Shown here: in pieces, positions 15,412 through 23,108 of the stretch | Layout: each line of letters opens with the position of its first letter | Position numbering within the stretch: position 1 is the stretch's first letter | Source: Coriobacteriia bacterium | Lineage (GTDB): Bacteria; Actinomycetota; Coriobacteriia; Coriobacteriales; Eggerthellaceae | DNA: 53,751 nucleotides | Assembly (NCBI GenBank): GCA_030523425.1 | Contig: JAUNIP010000006.1 | Span: forward strand, 4,558-58,308 | Direction of reading: 5' to 3' | The notes under the pieces: generated by a model | What the model was told of the DNA's origin: nothing | Seen by the model: only the letters and a program-made list of their open reading frames with translations | Databases searched by the model: none | Position numbers and translations under genes: made by a program

Positions 15412-15864
15412 TTAGCCCCACACTGAACTGGTATTCCCAGCATCCCCAATGTTCCCAGTGCCGCCAGCGGCAGTCGGGTCGCCGGAAATTCCGAACATCT
15501 GGTACAGCGCATCCAGGCTGCCCGAATTCATGACTTCCATCATCACGGGCCACAACACCACCAAGGCGTACACGTTCAAGGCCATAGCAATCACGCAAAC
15601 GACCAATGCTATGTTTCTAGACGCATTAAGGGCCTTCAGCAGGCGCTTGGTTTCAGAGCTGGAAGCGTTCAAGCGCTCAAATGCAGCCTTTGAGCGGCTC
15701 ATGCCAATAAACACACAGATAAAGCCTGCAGCGGCCAAAAACACACCGCCAAACAGCAACGAGATTCCTGCGCATATAGCACCCGCCCGGTACATGTTGG
15801 TGACGGATTGCACCTGACGCATGTTGTCGTTAGGCTGCTGGTTCGGCTGATTGTTTGTTTCCAT
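15412..15864 (-). CDS. Small two-helix membrane protein of unknown function
   Basis: A 150-residue protein: a polar, Asn/Gln-rich N-terminus (METNNQPNQQPNDN), a membrane helix at about 26-50, a basic amphipathic stretch (SKAAFERLNASSSETKRL), a second helix at about 80-103, and a Gly/Ala/Thr-rich tail. No known motif. The frame is open to 15972, but ATG 15864 gives a sensible N-terminus and lies 31 bp after dut, so it is probably the third gene of an nrdR-dut operon. The ribosome site is weak. It is convergent with the 12925 gene, and the two once shared the terminator now broken by the IS element. Confidence 0.7.
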   Translation of the reverse strand: METNNQPNQQPNDNMRQVQSVTNMYRAGAICAGISLLFGGVFLAAAGFICVFIGMSRSKAAFERLNASSSETKRLLKALNASRNIALVVCVIAMALNVYALVVLWPVMMEVMNSGSLDALYQMFGISGDPTAAGGTGNIGDAGNTSSVWG

Positions 15865-15895
15865 AAATAGTACTTCTGTTCGTTTTCTAAAACAC

Positions 15896-16339
15896 CTACA
15901 AGGTGCCGCTGCTGCCGAATCCGCCGGATCCGCGCTGGGTTTCTTCCAGATTGTCTTGCTCTTGCAGCGCAAATTCAGGCGTTGGCAGCAACACCAGCTG
16001 CGCTATGCGTTCGCCCCTGCGTGCCGTAAAGGTTTCCTTCGGGTCTAGGTTCACCAAGGCAACCATCACTTCGCCGCGGTAGTTGGAATCTATCAGACCC
16101 GGGGCATTCGCCACGGTGACGCCCCGCTTGGCCGCTAAGCCGCTGCGCGGCAGCACGAAGCCGCCGTATCCCGCAGGGATGGCCAGCGAAAAGCCGCAAG
16201 GCACCAGCAGGCGCTCAAACGGTTTCAGGCTGATGTCCACGGTGCTGCGCACATCCATGCCGGAATCCCCCACGTGGGCATACGCCGGCAATTCGATACT
16301 GGCATCCAAACGCTTAACAGGAACCGACAAAGCCGCCAT
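15896..16339 (-). CDS. dut: dUTP diphosphatase
   Basis: Trimeric dUTPase of 147 residues that hydrolyses dUTP to dUMP, keeping uracil out of DNA and supplying thymidylate synthesis. All five motifs are visible: GDSGMDVRS, PRSGLAAKRG, GLIDSNYRGEVMV, RRGERIAQLVL and the C-terminal RGSGGFGSSG. The ATG at 16339 shares one base with the stop of nrdR (TGATG), so translation is coupled. Pairing with nrdR makes nucleotide-pool control the common theme. Confidence 0.95.
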   Translation of the reverse strand: MAALSVPVKRLDASIELPAYAHVGDSGMDVRSTVDISLKPFERLLVPCGFSLAIPAGYGGFVLPRSGLAAKRGVTVANAPGLIDSNYRGEVMVALVNLDPKETFTARRGERIAQLVLLPTPEFALQEQDNLEETQRGSGGFGSSGTL

Positions 16340-16785
16340 CAGTGCAGCCTTTCCAGCTCGGACGTGAATTCGTCGATGCTCTTGAAGTCCTTGTAAACAC
16401 TGGCAAAGCGAATGTAGGCAACTTCGTCCAGACACGCCAAACGCTGCAGAGTCAGTTCACCTAAATCCTGCGAGCGGATGGTAGTGCGCGTGCTGGTGCG
16501 TAATTCTTTTTCAATGTTGTCAATGAGCTTGTTGATGCTTTCGCTGTTCACGGGCCGCTTGGCACAGGCCATCAAAATTCCCCTGAACAGTTTCTGGCGG
16601 TCGTAAGGTTCGCTTGAACCATCAGCCTTGATGACAACGATGGGCGTTTCGCTCAACCGTTCATAGGTGGTGAAACGCTCACCGCATTTCAGGCATTCGC
16701 GCCGACGCCTGATGGCGCTTCCGTCATCGGAGGGACGGGAGTCGACAACCTTGGATTCCTCATAAGAACACGTAGGACAACGCAT
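16339..16785 (-). CDS. nrdR: Transcriptional repressor NrdR
   Basis: Nucleotide-sensing repressor of ribonucleotide reductase genes. A zinc ribbon (C3, C6, C31, C34) is followed by the ATP-cone domain beginning ETPIVVIKADGSSEPYDR at about 45. Length 148 residues is typical. The frame continues upstream, but ATG 16785 gives the canonical MRCPTC start and follows AAAGG. A plausible promoter (TTGGAT-17-TATCGT) lies just upstream. Confidence 0.96.
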   Translation of the reverse strand: MRCPTCSYEESKVVDSRPSDDGSAIRRRRECLKCGERFTTYERLSETPIVVIKADGSSEPYDRQKLFRGILMACAKRPVNSESINKLIDNIEKELRTSTRTTIRSQDLGELTLQRLACLDEVAYIRFASVYKDFKSIDEFTSELERLH

Positions 16786-16813
16786 GGGTACCTCTTTCTT
16801 TCTTACAAGTGTA

Positions 16814-16842
16814 ACGATACTAGAAAGAGGCGGCCAATCCAA
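16814..16842 (-). promoter_or_regulatory. Probable nrdR promoter
   Basis: On the minus strand, TTGGAT (16837-16842) and TATCGT (16814-16819) are separated by 17 bp and lie about 30 bp before the nrdR start. Reasonable match to a housekeeping promoter; no experimental support. Confidence 0.45.
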
Positions 16843-16846
16843 CACC

Positions 16847-16897
16847 GGCGGTTCTGATTGGGCCACATTTCAGGAAAATGGCCCCATCAGAGCCGCC
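16847..16897 (-). other. Long stem-loop between the SOS-linked gene and nrdR
   Basis: GGCGGTTCTGATTGGGCCA (16847-16865) pairs over 19 positions with 16879-16897, with one G-U and one mismatch, around a 13-nt loop. It lies between the stop of the small SOS-linked gene and the nrdR promoter. There is no T-run after it in the minus direction, so it is not a classic terminator, though stem strength and position fit transcript ending. Confidence 0.55.
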
Positions 16898-16917
16898 ATG
16901 TTAACGGCTATACCGGT

Positions 16918-17229
16918 TTACAGCACCGCCGCCAGCAGAACAACCAGCGCCACGACGCCCCCAAACACAAGGCAGGCGCTTTTCGGCAGGTTCTGGGCGC
17001 TGCGGCCGCGCAGCGTGCCGGTGCGCAGCAAACGCGCGACATCAACGAATTCGCTTTTCAGGAATTCGCCGTAACCGATTTCCTGATAGACGGTGCCATG
17101 AGGTATCTGGGAAGGTGCGGACCCAGGGAATGCGATAACGTTGCCCTTTGCGTGAGCAGCGCTTCCCTGCTGATCCAGCTTCAAGGCGGAGGTGCCACAG
17201 ATAGCGGTGCGTGTTTCAAAATTTTTCAT
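16918..17229 (-). CDS. Tail-anchored small protein of unknown function, divergent from lexA and under SOS control
   Basis: A 103-residue protein: polar, weakly structured N-terminal half, a short region around GTVYQEIGYGEFLKSEFVDV, then a single C-terminal membrane helix (about 85-103, CLVFGGVVALVVLLAAVL) with almost nothing after it. No LysM domain is recognisable. ATG 17229 is preceded by a perfect AAGGAGGT. Its promoter (TTGACA-17-TATTAT) has a perfect LexA box in the spacer. In other Gram-positives the gene divergent from lexA is often a small SOS-induced membrane protein that delays division (YneA in Bacillus, Rv2719c in Mycobacterium). Position, regulation and a membrane helix match; the sequence does not, so a division-inhibitor role is a hypothesis. 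Confidence 0.75.
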   Translation of the reverse strand: MKNFETRTAICGTSALKLDQQGSAAHAKGNVIAFPGSAPSQIPHGTVYQEIGYGEFLKSEFVDVARLLRTGTLRGRSAQNLPKSACLVFGGVVALVVLLAAVL

Positions 17230-17247
17230 TTTTTACCTCCTTGACTC

Positions 17248-17277
17248 TTGCGTAGAACCAATGTTCGTGTTTATAAT
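17248..17277 (+). promoter_or_regulatory. lexA promoter
   Basis: TTGCGT (17248-17253), an 18-bp spacer and TATAAT (17272-17277). A LexA box occupies the spacer and another lies at the expected transcription start, giving direct autorepression. Confidence 0.65.
17255..17266. promoter_or_regulatory. LexA box 1
   Basis: GAACCAATGTTC matches the Gram-positive SOS consensus GAAC-N4-GTTC perfectly. It lies within the lexA promoter spacer. Confidence 0.85.
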
Positions 17278-17301
17278 AGTGCGAACAAAAGTTCATGTCA
17301 A
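17273..17301 (-). promoter_or_regulatory. Promoter of the SOS-linked small gene
   Basis: On the minus strand TTGACA (17296-17301) is a perfect -35, followed after 17 bp by TATTAT (17273-17278). The -10 overlaps that of lexA base for base on the opposite strand, so polymerase cannot occupy both promoters at once. Confidence 0.75.
17283..17294. promoter_or_regulatory. LexA box 2
   Basis: GAACAAAAGTTC is a perfect GAAC-N4-GTTC. It lies between the -35 and -10 of the minus-strand promoter and at the start of the lexA transcript, so it should control both genes. Confidence 0.85.
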
Positions 17302-17310
17302 TAGAATTTA

Positions 17311-17322
17311 AAACATTTGTTC
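17311..17322. promoter_or_regulatory. LexA box 3, one mismatch
   Basis: AAACATTTGTTC differs from consensus by one base in the left half. It is 28 bp from box 2, exactly as box 2 is from box 1, which argues it is a real site. Confidence 0.65.
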
Positions 17323-17348
17323 GGAAATTTTTTTTGAAAGGAGCAGCC

Positions 17349-18008
17349 ATGAGCGACAAACTTTCGAAACGGCAGCAAGCGGTCCTAGACTGCATCAAGC
17401 AATGCATCGAAGAGATTGGCTACGCCCCCACCGTGCGGGACATCTGCCGCCGCATGGGGCTTTCCTCCCCTTCCACGGTCCATGTGCACCTGAACTCGCT
17501 AGAGGAAAAGGGCTACATCAAGCGTGACCCGCTGAAATCGCGCTCTATCATCCTTATACCGCAGCCGGGCGAAGAACAAGCGCAATCCGCCGCGGCAAAC
17601 CTGAAGGCTTCCCTGGGCAGCACCAGCTTCAGCAAGACCATCACGGTGCCCCTGGTAGGCAATGTGGCCGCCGGCACCCCCATCCTGGCCGAACAAAACA
17701 TTGAAGACAATCTGTCCCTTCCCGTGGATATTGTGGGAGACGCGGCGTCCTTCATGCTGAACGTGCACGGCGATTCCATGGTGGAATGCGGCATCAACGA
17801 CGGCGACTATGTGGTGGTGAAGGAACAGCCCAGCGCGAACAACGGCGATATTGTGGTAGCCCTCATAGACGACGGCGCCACGGTGAAACGGTTCTACCGT
17901 GAAAAGGACCACATCCGCCTGCAACCGGAAAACTCTTCCATGGACCCCATCATCACGCGTGATTGCTCCATAGCCGGCAAGGTTGTGGCGGTTTTCCGTC
18001 GTCTGTAG
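17349..18008 (+). CDS. lexA: SOS repressor LexA
   Basis: Self-cleaving repressor of 219 residues. N-terminal winged helix (about 1-65, with the recognition region TVRDICRRMGLSSPSTVHVH), linker, then the S24 peptidase domain with cleavage site A108-G109 (NVAAGTP), catalytic S143 (HGDSMVE) and K180 (GATVKRFY). The frame opens earlier, at 17295, but ATG 17349 behind AAAGGAG gives the standard MSDKLSKRQQ start. The three boxes upstream show strong autoregulation. Convergent with hflX, 18 bp apart. Confidence 0.97.
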   Translation: MSDKLSKRQQAVLDCIKQCIEEIGYAPTVRDICRRMGLSSPSTVHVHLNSLEEKGYIKRDPLKSRSIILIPQPGEEQAQSAAANLKASLGSTSFSKTITVPLVGNVAAGTPILAEQNIEDNLSLPVDIVGDAASFMLNVHGDSMVECGINDGDYVVVKEQPSANNGDIVVALIDDGATVKRFYREKDHIRLQPENSSMDPIITRDCSIAGKVVAVFRRL

Positions 18009-18026
18009 CTAAACCACCGCCTGTAG

Positions 18027-19337
18027 CTACTGCTGGTACGGCGCGAACTGACTGGCCAAAGAAGGGGCGCAGTACAGAGTCAGGTGTGTGCCGTCTTCTT
18101 CGTAGGTTTCGCTGACTATGCGGCAGCGTTCGTGCGCCAGCGCGGCAAGGCTGCCTTGGGCATAAGGGATGACCACGGTCATGCGCTGTTCGCTGGAAGA
18201 CGCAACCTGCGCTATGCGCTGTAGCAGGTCGTCTATCCCCCACCGTGTGTGCGCGGAAACAAACAGTGCCTCCGGGAAGCGCTTCTGCAGGCCGTGCAGG
18301 GTTTCGTCATCTAGCAAGTCGCACTTGTTGAACACCATCAGCTTCAGAATGGCCTGGGCGTTTATCTGTTGCAACACGTCGTCAACCGCGGAAATTTGGT
18401 CTTCGAATTCTTCGCTGGAAGCGTCAATCACGTGCAGGATCAAATCTGCCCCGTTGATTTCGTCTAGCGTAGATTTAAAGGCTTCCACCAGCGTGGTGGG
18501 GAGCTTTTGGATGAAACCGACGGTATCGGTCAGCGTGATTTCGCGTCCTTCGGGAAGCGCCAGCTTGCGCGTGGTGGAATCAAGCGTGGCGAACAGCTTG
18601 TCGTAGCTGAGCACGCCGGCATCCGTCAGGCAGTTCAGCAAGCTGGACTTCCCCGCATTGGTGTAACCGGCCAAGGCTACCTTGTACATGCCGGAAGCAT
18701 AGCGGCTTTCGCGCTGCAGGGCACGTACCTGGCTTAGGTGCTCAAGTTCCTTCTTGATGGAGGTGATGCGTTTGCGCACCATGCGGCGGTCAACTTCCAG
18801 CTGCGATTCGCCTTCGCCGAAGCGCGAGCCCACGCCGCCGCCCATGCGGTTAGATGCCAGGTGTGCCCACATGCCGCGCAAACGCGGGTATAAGTACTGG
18901 TTTTGTGCTAAACGCACCTGCAGCGTGCCTTCCTTGCTGGTGGCATGCAGCGCGAAAATGTCCAAAATCAAAGCCGTGCGGTCTATGACCTTCACGTCAC
19001 GCGGAACGATCTTTTCTAAGTTGGACTGCTGGGAAGGGCTCAGCTCATCGTCAAATACCACCAGGTCAGCGGCGTAAGACCGGCACAAATCGGCAACTTC
19101 TTCGGCCTTGCCGGAACCTATGAACGTGCGTGGATTGGGGGATTCCAAACGCTGGGACGTGCGTGCGACAACATATGCCCCGGCCGTGTCAACCAAGCGT
19201 TCAAGCTCATCTAACGAAGACTGCAAACCCCACTTCTGACCAGGGCGTTCAACCCCCACCAAAAGGGCCCGTTCACGGTATTCCTCTTCGGCGGTGGTAG
19301 CCGCGCCCCGCGTTATTACGCCTTCGAACTCAGACAA
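18027..19337 (-). CDS. hflX: GTPase HflX
   Basis: Ribosome-associated GTPase; known HflX proteins split stalled or hibernating 70S ribosomes under stress. The N-terminal HflX domain contains NPRTFIGSGKAEEVADL and the helical RGMWAHLASNRMGGGVGSRF segment; the G domain has GYTNAGKSSLL (P-loop, about 226), DTVGFIQKLP and NKCD. Length 436 is typical. The start codon is TTG at 19337 after AAAGGA. It is the last gene of the miaB-miaA-dapF-hflX run, a grouping that recalls the miaA-hfq-hflX association elsewhere. Confidence 0.94.
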   Translation of the reverse strand: MSEFEGVITRGAATTAEEEYRERALLVGVERPGQKWGLQSSLDELERLVDTAGAYVVARTSQRLESPNPRTFIGSGKAEEVADLCRSYAADLVVFDDELSPSQQSNLEKIVPRDVKVIDRTALILDIFALHATSKEGTLQVRLAQNQYLYPRLRGMWAHLASNRMGGGVGSRFGEGESQLEVDRRMVRKRITSIKKELEHLSQVRALQRESRYASGMYKVALAGYTNAGKSSLLNCLTDAGVLSYDKLFATLDSTTRKLALPEGREITLTDTVGFIQKLPTTLVEAFKSTLDEINGADLILHVIDASSEEFEDQISAVDDVLQQINAQAILKLMVFNKCDLLDDETLHGLQKRFPEALFVSAHTRWGIDDLLQRIAQVASSSEQRMTVVIPYAQGSLAALAHERCRIVSETYEEDGTHLTLYCAPSLASQFAPYQQ

Positions 19338-19370
19338 GCACTGTCCTTTCCGTATGCTTACTGGAATATT

Positions 19371-20291
19371 CTAAACGTTCACTGTGCCTGCGAAGCTCTG
19401 AACAGCAGCACCTGTCATCATAATATGGCCATCGGCTTGCCAGTTGATATGCAGCACGCCTCCGCGCAGCGCAATGTCGTTTTCGCGTCCCGCGCGCCCG
19501 GTCAGCACAGCGGCCACATTCGTCGCGCACGTGCCGGTGCCGCAAGCCAGCGTTTCACCGCAGCCGCGCTCGAACACGCGCATGGCAATGCCTGTGGGGC
19601 CCACGTGAGCGAATTCGATGTTCGCCTTTTCGGGGAAGGCCTCATGCGGCTCGAAATAAGCCCCTACCAGGTCGATATCAAACGTATCCAGGCACTTGTC
19701 CGACGGATCCTTGAACACCGCATCGGGCAGCGCGTCGAAGTCGTCTATGAACGTGATGGCATGCGGGTTGCCCATGGAAACACAGGTGAAGCGGAATTCT
19801 CCCCACGGCGAAGACAGCGCGGCTTCCTTCACAAAGGGCGTCCCATCAGGCGTTTCGGCGTTCGCTGCCAAAGCCACGGGCACCTCGGCAGGCTCCAAGA
19901 TGGGCTCCCCCATGTCCACGGTGGCCTCCACCAGCTTCTGCTGTTCGTCCACCGTGAACGTTATAGGCTTCGGACCGGCCAAAGTATCAGCCACAAAGCG
20001 GCCATCAGCCGGGTTTACAATCCCACGGTCCACCAAGAATTTCGCGAAGCAGCGCACGCCGTTGCCGCACATCTGAGCCAAAGAACCGTCCGAATTGATG
20101 TAGTGCATGTATGCCGCACATTCCGGACGCGGCGAAGAGCGCACCAAAATAACGCCGTCCCCGCCAATGCCGAAATGCCGGTCGCACAGGGCCGCCACCT
20201 GGGTATCCGTCAATTCGATGGCGCCATTAAGGTCTTCCACAAACACGAAGTCATTCCCCAGTCCGTGCAGCTTTGCGAAGTTCAGTTCCAT
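19371..20291 (-). CDS. dapF: Diaminopimelate epimerase
   Basis: Cofactor-independent racemase converting LL- to meso-diaminopimelate for lysine and peptidoglycan. The catalytic cysteine pair is seen as MCGNGVRCF (C75) and ERGCGETLACGTGTCATN (near residue 240). Length 306 is slightly above the usual 275 because of a loop with many Pro/Glu residues in the middle. It lies 20 bp after miaA. dapA and dapB are at 36.9-38.7 kb. Confidence 0.95.
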   Translation of the reverse strand: MELNFAKLHGLGNDFVFVEDLNGAIELTDTQVAALCDRHFGIGGDGVILVRSSPRPECAAYMHYINSDGSLAQMCGNGVRCFAKFLVDRGIVNPADGRFVADTLAGPKPITFTVDEQQKLVEATVDMGEPILEPAEVPVALAANAETPDGTPFVKEAALSSPWGEFRFTCVSMGNPHAITFIDDFDALPDAVFKDPSDKCLDTFDIDLVGAYFEPHEAFPEKANIEFAHVGPTGIAMRVFERGCGETLACGTGTCATNVAAVLTGRAGRENDIALRGGVLHINWQADGHIMMTGAAVQSFAGTVNV

Positions 20292-20311
20292 AGTTCCTCC
20301 CGTTGTTTTTC

Positions 20312-21274
20312 TTATCGCGTAATGCCTTGCTGCGCCAACACGTCTAACGCTTGGTCAGCAAGCGTATCAAGTTTGTCATCGGCAGCGTCCAGCCACACAA
20401 TGCGCGCATCCTTCTTAAACCACGAAATCTGGCGCTTCGCATAGCGGCGCGTGGCCTGCTTGATGGCGTCTACCGCTTCGTCTAAGCCGCATTCACCCTC
20501 AAGCGCCGAAACAATCTCTTTGTATCCTATGGCCTGCGGGGCCGTTATGCCTTCGCGAAAGCCCGCCTGTAACAAACACGTTACCTCTTCTTCCAGGCCG
20601 GCTGCCATCATGGCATCCACCCGGGAATTGATGCGCGCGTACAGTTGATCGCGCGGAACCGCAAGCCCCAGAAACACCGCCGGCACCTTCTGCTGCAGCG
20701 TGTCCAAGGCTTCCAGCTGGTCCGCATAATGCTTTCCAACTTCCAGCAGCTCCAAAGCCCTGATCACGCGCTTCGTGTTATTCGGATGGATAACCGCCGC
20801 GCTTTCAGGATCCGCTTCGCGCAGGCACTCCCACACGTATTCGGCGCCGTGCTGGTGCGCCAGCGCCTGGTACGTTTCGCGAACAGGGTTGTCAACCTGC
20901 TCCCCAGCAGGAAACTGATAGTCATCTATGGCCGCGCGCACATAAAAGCCCGTACCGCCGCACAGCACCGCGCGCTTCCCGCGCGCCGCAATGTCCGCAA
21001 AGCACACCCGCGCGTACTCCTGAAATAACGAAGCCGAATACGCCTGCCCGGGTTGCACCAGGTCAAGGCCAAAATGCGGCACCAATCGCTGTTCGGGCGG
21101 CACCTTGCCGGTGCCAATATCCATTCCGCAATAAATCTGCATGGAATCGGCGCTGACCACTTCGCCGCCCAAGGCCAACGCCACCTGCTGCGCTAAGTCA
21201 GACTTGCCGCTGGCGGTAGGGCCCACCACACAAATAACTGGATTATCAGGCGAAATGTATTCCGCAGCTGCCAT
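20312..21274 (-). CDS. miaA: tRNA dimethylallyltransferase
   Basis: Adds an isopentenyl group to A37 of tRNAs that read UNN codons. P-loop GPTASGKS (18-25) near the N-terminus; SADSMQIYCGMDIGTGK follows as in all MiaA proteins. 320 residues, complete. The gene follows miaB with no gap: miaB's stop ends at 21275 and miaA's ATG begins at 21274. MiaB acts on MiaA's product, so this is a true pathway operon. Confidence 0.96.
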   Translation of the reverse strand: MAAAEYISPDNPVICVVGPTASGKSDLAQQVALALGGEVVSADSMQIYCGMDIGTGKVPPEQRLVPHFGLDLVQPGQAYSASLFQEYARVCFADIAARGKRAVLCGGTGFYVRAAIDDYQFPAGEQVDNPVRETYQALAHQHGAEYVWECLREADPESAAVIHPNNTKRVIRALELLEVGKHYADQLEALDTLQQKVPAVFLGLAVPRDQLYARINSRVDAMMAAGLEEEVTCLLQAGFREGITAPQAIGYKEIVSALEGECGLDEAVDAIKQATRRYAKRQISWFKKDARIVWLDAADDKLDTLADQALDVLAQQGITR

Positions 21275-22642
21275 CTAACGAATGCTTTCGGGGTCCAGCG
21301 TGCCCGACAAGTACCACGTGCGGGCCGTATCCACCTTCACGGTGGCGAACTTGCCGGCCAAATCATACGCGCTCAAACCCGCAGGCACCGGGGCATGAAC
21401 GGTCTGATTTTTTGGGCTTTTGCCGCTTATCAGGCCTTCATCGCGTTTGGACGGGCCCTCAATAAGCACTTCCACCGTGCGCCCCAGGTGGGGCTGGTTC
21501 GCAGCGAAGGCGTGGTCCTGTACCAAATCAACTAAGCGGTCAAAACGCTGCTGAACGACTTCCTTAGGCGTGTTATCTTCCATCTTCGCCGCAGGCGTGC
21601 CTTCGCGCTTGGAATAGATAAACGTGAACACTTGGTTGTATCCCACCTGGTCAATAAGGGAATACGTGTCTTCGAAATCCTGCTGGGTTTCGCCCGGGAA
21701 GCCCACAATCACGTCAGTTGAAAGCGCAATGTCAGGCACCGCCGTGCGCAACTTGTCTATCAAGCGCAGGTAATGGTGGCGCGTATAGCGGCGGTTCATG
21801 GCCTCTAACACCCGGTCACTGCCCGACTGCACCGGCAGATGCAGCGCCGGCTGCAGCGAACGCAGTGTGGCGAATTGGCTGATCACCTGGTCAGATAAGT
21901 CTTTGGGATGGCTGGTGGCAAAGCGCAGCCGCTCAATGCCCGAAGCGTCCACCGCCTTCAAAACGTCCGCAAAGCGCGGTTCGCCATACAAATCGCGCCC
22001 GTAGGAATTCACATTCTGCCCCAGAAGGGTTATTTCGCGCACTCCGGCGTCCACATAACGCTGCGCATCAGCAGCAATATCTTCCAGCAGGCGTGACTTT
22101 TCCCGCCCGCGCACATACGGCACTATGCAGTAGGTGCAGAAGTTGTTACAGCCTATGGTGATGGGCAGCCACGCCGCCCAGGGCTGTTCGCGATGCGTGG
22201 GCAAGTCAGTGGGAAACGCAGACGATTCGTCAAGCACTTCCACGCGGTGGCCGCCCCGCTGAGCCGCTTCATGCAACAGCAAGGGTAAACTCGCCAGGTT
22301 ATGGGTGCCGAACACCACATCCACGTGCGGCAAGGCCCGCACCAGTTCTTCGCCGTCGCGCTGCCCTATGCAGCCCCCCACCGCCACCAGGCGCTTGCTA
22401 AGAGGCGAACCTTTACGCAACGCAACGTTTTTCAGGGAAGAAACCTGCCCGTACAGGCGCACATCAGCGGCTTCGCGTACGCAGCAGGTCATGAAAATGA
22501 CCATATCGCAGGCTTCCAGGGAATCAACCGCATACGCGCCTTGGGCCTCAAGCATGCCCGCAACACGCTCAGAATCGTGCTTGTTCATCTGACAGCCATA
22601 GGTTATGACATAAAATGCCAGGTCCTGCAAGCCAAACGTCAT
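21275..22642 (-). CDS. miaB: tRNA-2-methylthio-N6-dimethylallyladenosine synthase
   Basis: Radical SAM methylthiotransferase that adds the 2-methylthio group to i6A37. MTTase domain with cluster ligands C17, C53 and C91; radical SAM motif C165, C169, C172 (CNNFCTYC); TRAM domain at the C-terminus. Length 455 is normal. Its downstream neighbour miaA makes its substrate. Two paralogues, rimO and mtaB, are also in the window. Confidence 0.96.
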   Translation of the reverse strand: MTFGLQDLAFYVITYGCQMNKHDSERVAGMLEAQGAYAVDSLEACDMVIFMTCCVREAADVRLYGQVSSLKNVALRKGSPLSKRLVAVGGCIGQRDGEELVRALPHVDVVFGTHNLASLPLLLHEAAQRGGHRVEVLDESSAFPTDLPTHREQPWAAWLPITIGCNNFCTYCIVPYVRGREKSRLLEDIAADAQRYVDAGVREITLLGQNVNSYGRDLYGEPRFADVLKAVDASGIERLRFATSHPKDLSDQVISQFATLRSLQPALHLPVQSGSDRVLEAMNRRYTRHHYLRLIDKLRTAVPDIALSTDVIVGFPGETQQDFEDTYSLIDQVGYNQVFTFIYSKREGTPAAKMEDNTPKEVVQQRFDRLVDLVQDHAFAANQPHLGRTVEVLIEGPSKRDEGLISGKSPKNQTVHAPVPAGLSAYDLAGKFATVKVDTARTWYLSGTLDPESIR

Positions 22643-22654
22643 ATGCGCAAAACC

Positions 22655-22993
22655 TTACGCCAAAGAAGCAGACGCGTCAGCAGAAGACGCCACGCCATGC
22701 AAATACCGAGGCTCCACCGCAAAGCGAATGGCAGTGCGGTATTCGCCGTCAATCACAATGTCAGCAAACGAAGGTACGCAGACCACTTCGATGCCTACTG
22801 GAGAAAGGAAGCCGCGGGAAATGGCGATGGCCTTTACCGCTTGGTTCACCGCGCCGGCCCCTACCGCCTGGATTTCAACCACAACGCCGTCCTTTATCAT
22901 GCCGGCAATAGCCCCGGCAACAGAAGCGGGAGAAGATTTCGATGAGACTTTGAGGCAACTGCCGCTGAGATTAGGTTCCGTGGGTGTAAGCAT
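22655..22993 (-). CDS. spoVS: Stage V sporulation protein S (SpoVS) family
   Basis: A 112-residue protein whose central part (about 14-98) is a near-classic SpoVS fold: LKVSSKSSPASVAGAIAGM, VEIQAVGAGAVNQAVKAIAI, and ERR-like YRTAIRFAVEP. SpoVS is an Alba-like nucleic-acid-binding protein. It is found in many non-sporulating bacteria, and this lineage does not sporulate, so the name reflects homology only. Short extensions at each end are not conserved in Bacillus. It has its own promoter (TTGCCT-17-TACAAT) and precedes miaB by 12 bp. Confidence 0.9.
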   Translation of the reverse strand: MLTPTEPNLSGSCLKVSSKSSPASVAGAIAGMIKDGVVVEIQAVGAGAVNQAVKAIAISRGFLSPVGIEVVCVPSFADIVIDGEYRTAIRFAVEPRYLHGVASSADASASLA

Positions 22994-23047
22994 GTTGTTC
23001 CTTTAGTGTGTGTTTGAACTGCGTTTGTACTGAATTTTGCAACCTTG

Positions 23048-23076
23048 ATTGTACCTTGTACCAATGCTATAGGCAA
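23048..23076 (-). promoter_or_regulatory. Promoter for spoVS-miaB-miaA-dapF-hflX
   Basis: On the minus strand TTGCCT (23071-23076), 17 bp, TACAAT (23048-23053), about 55 bp before the spoVS start. Confidence 0.55.
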
Positions 23077-23108
23077 TTGCGAATAGAAAATGAGGACAAA
23101 ATTCTTAG

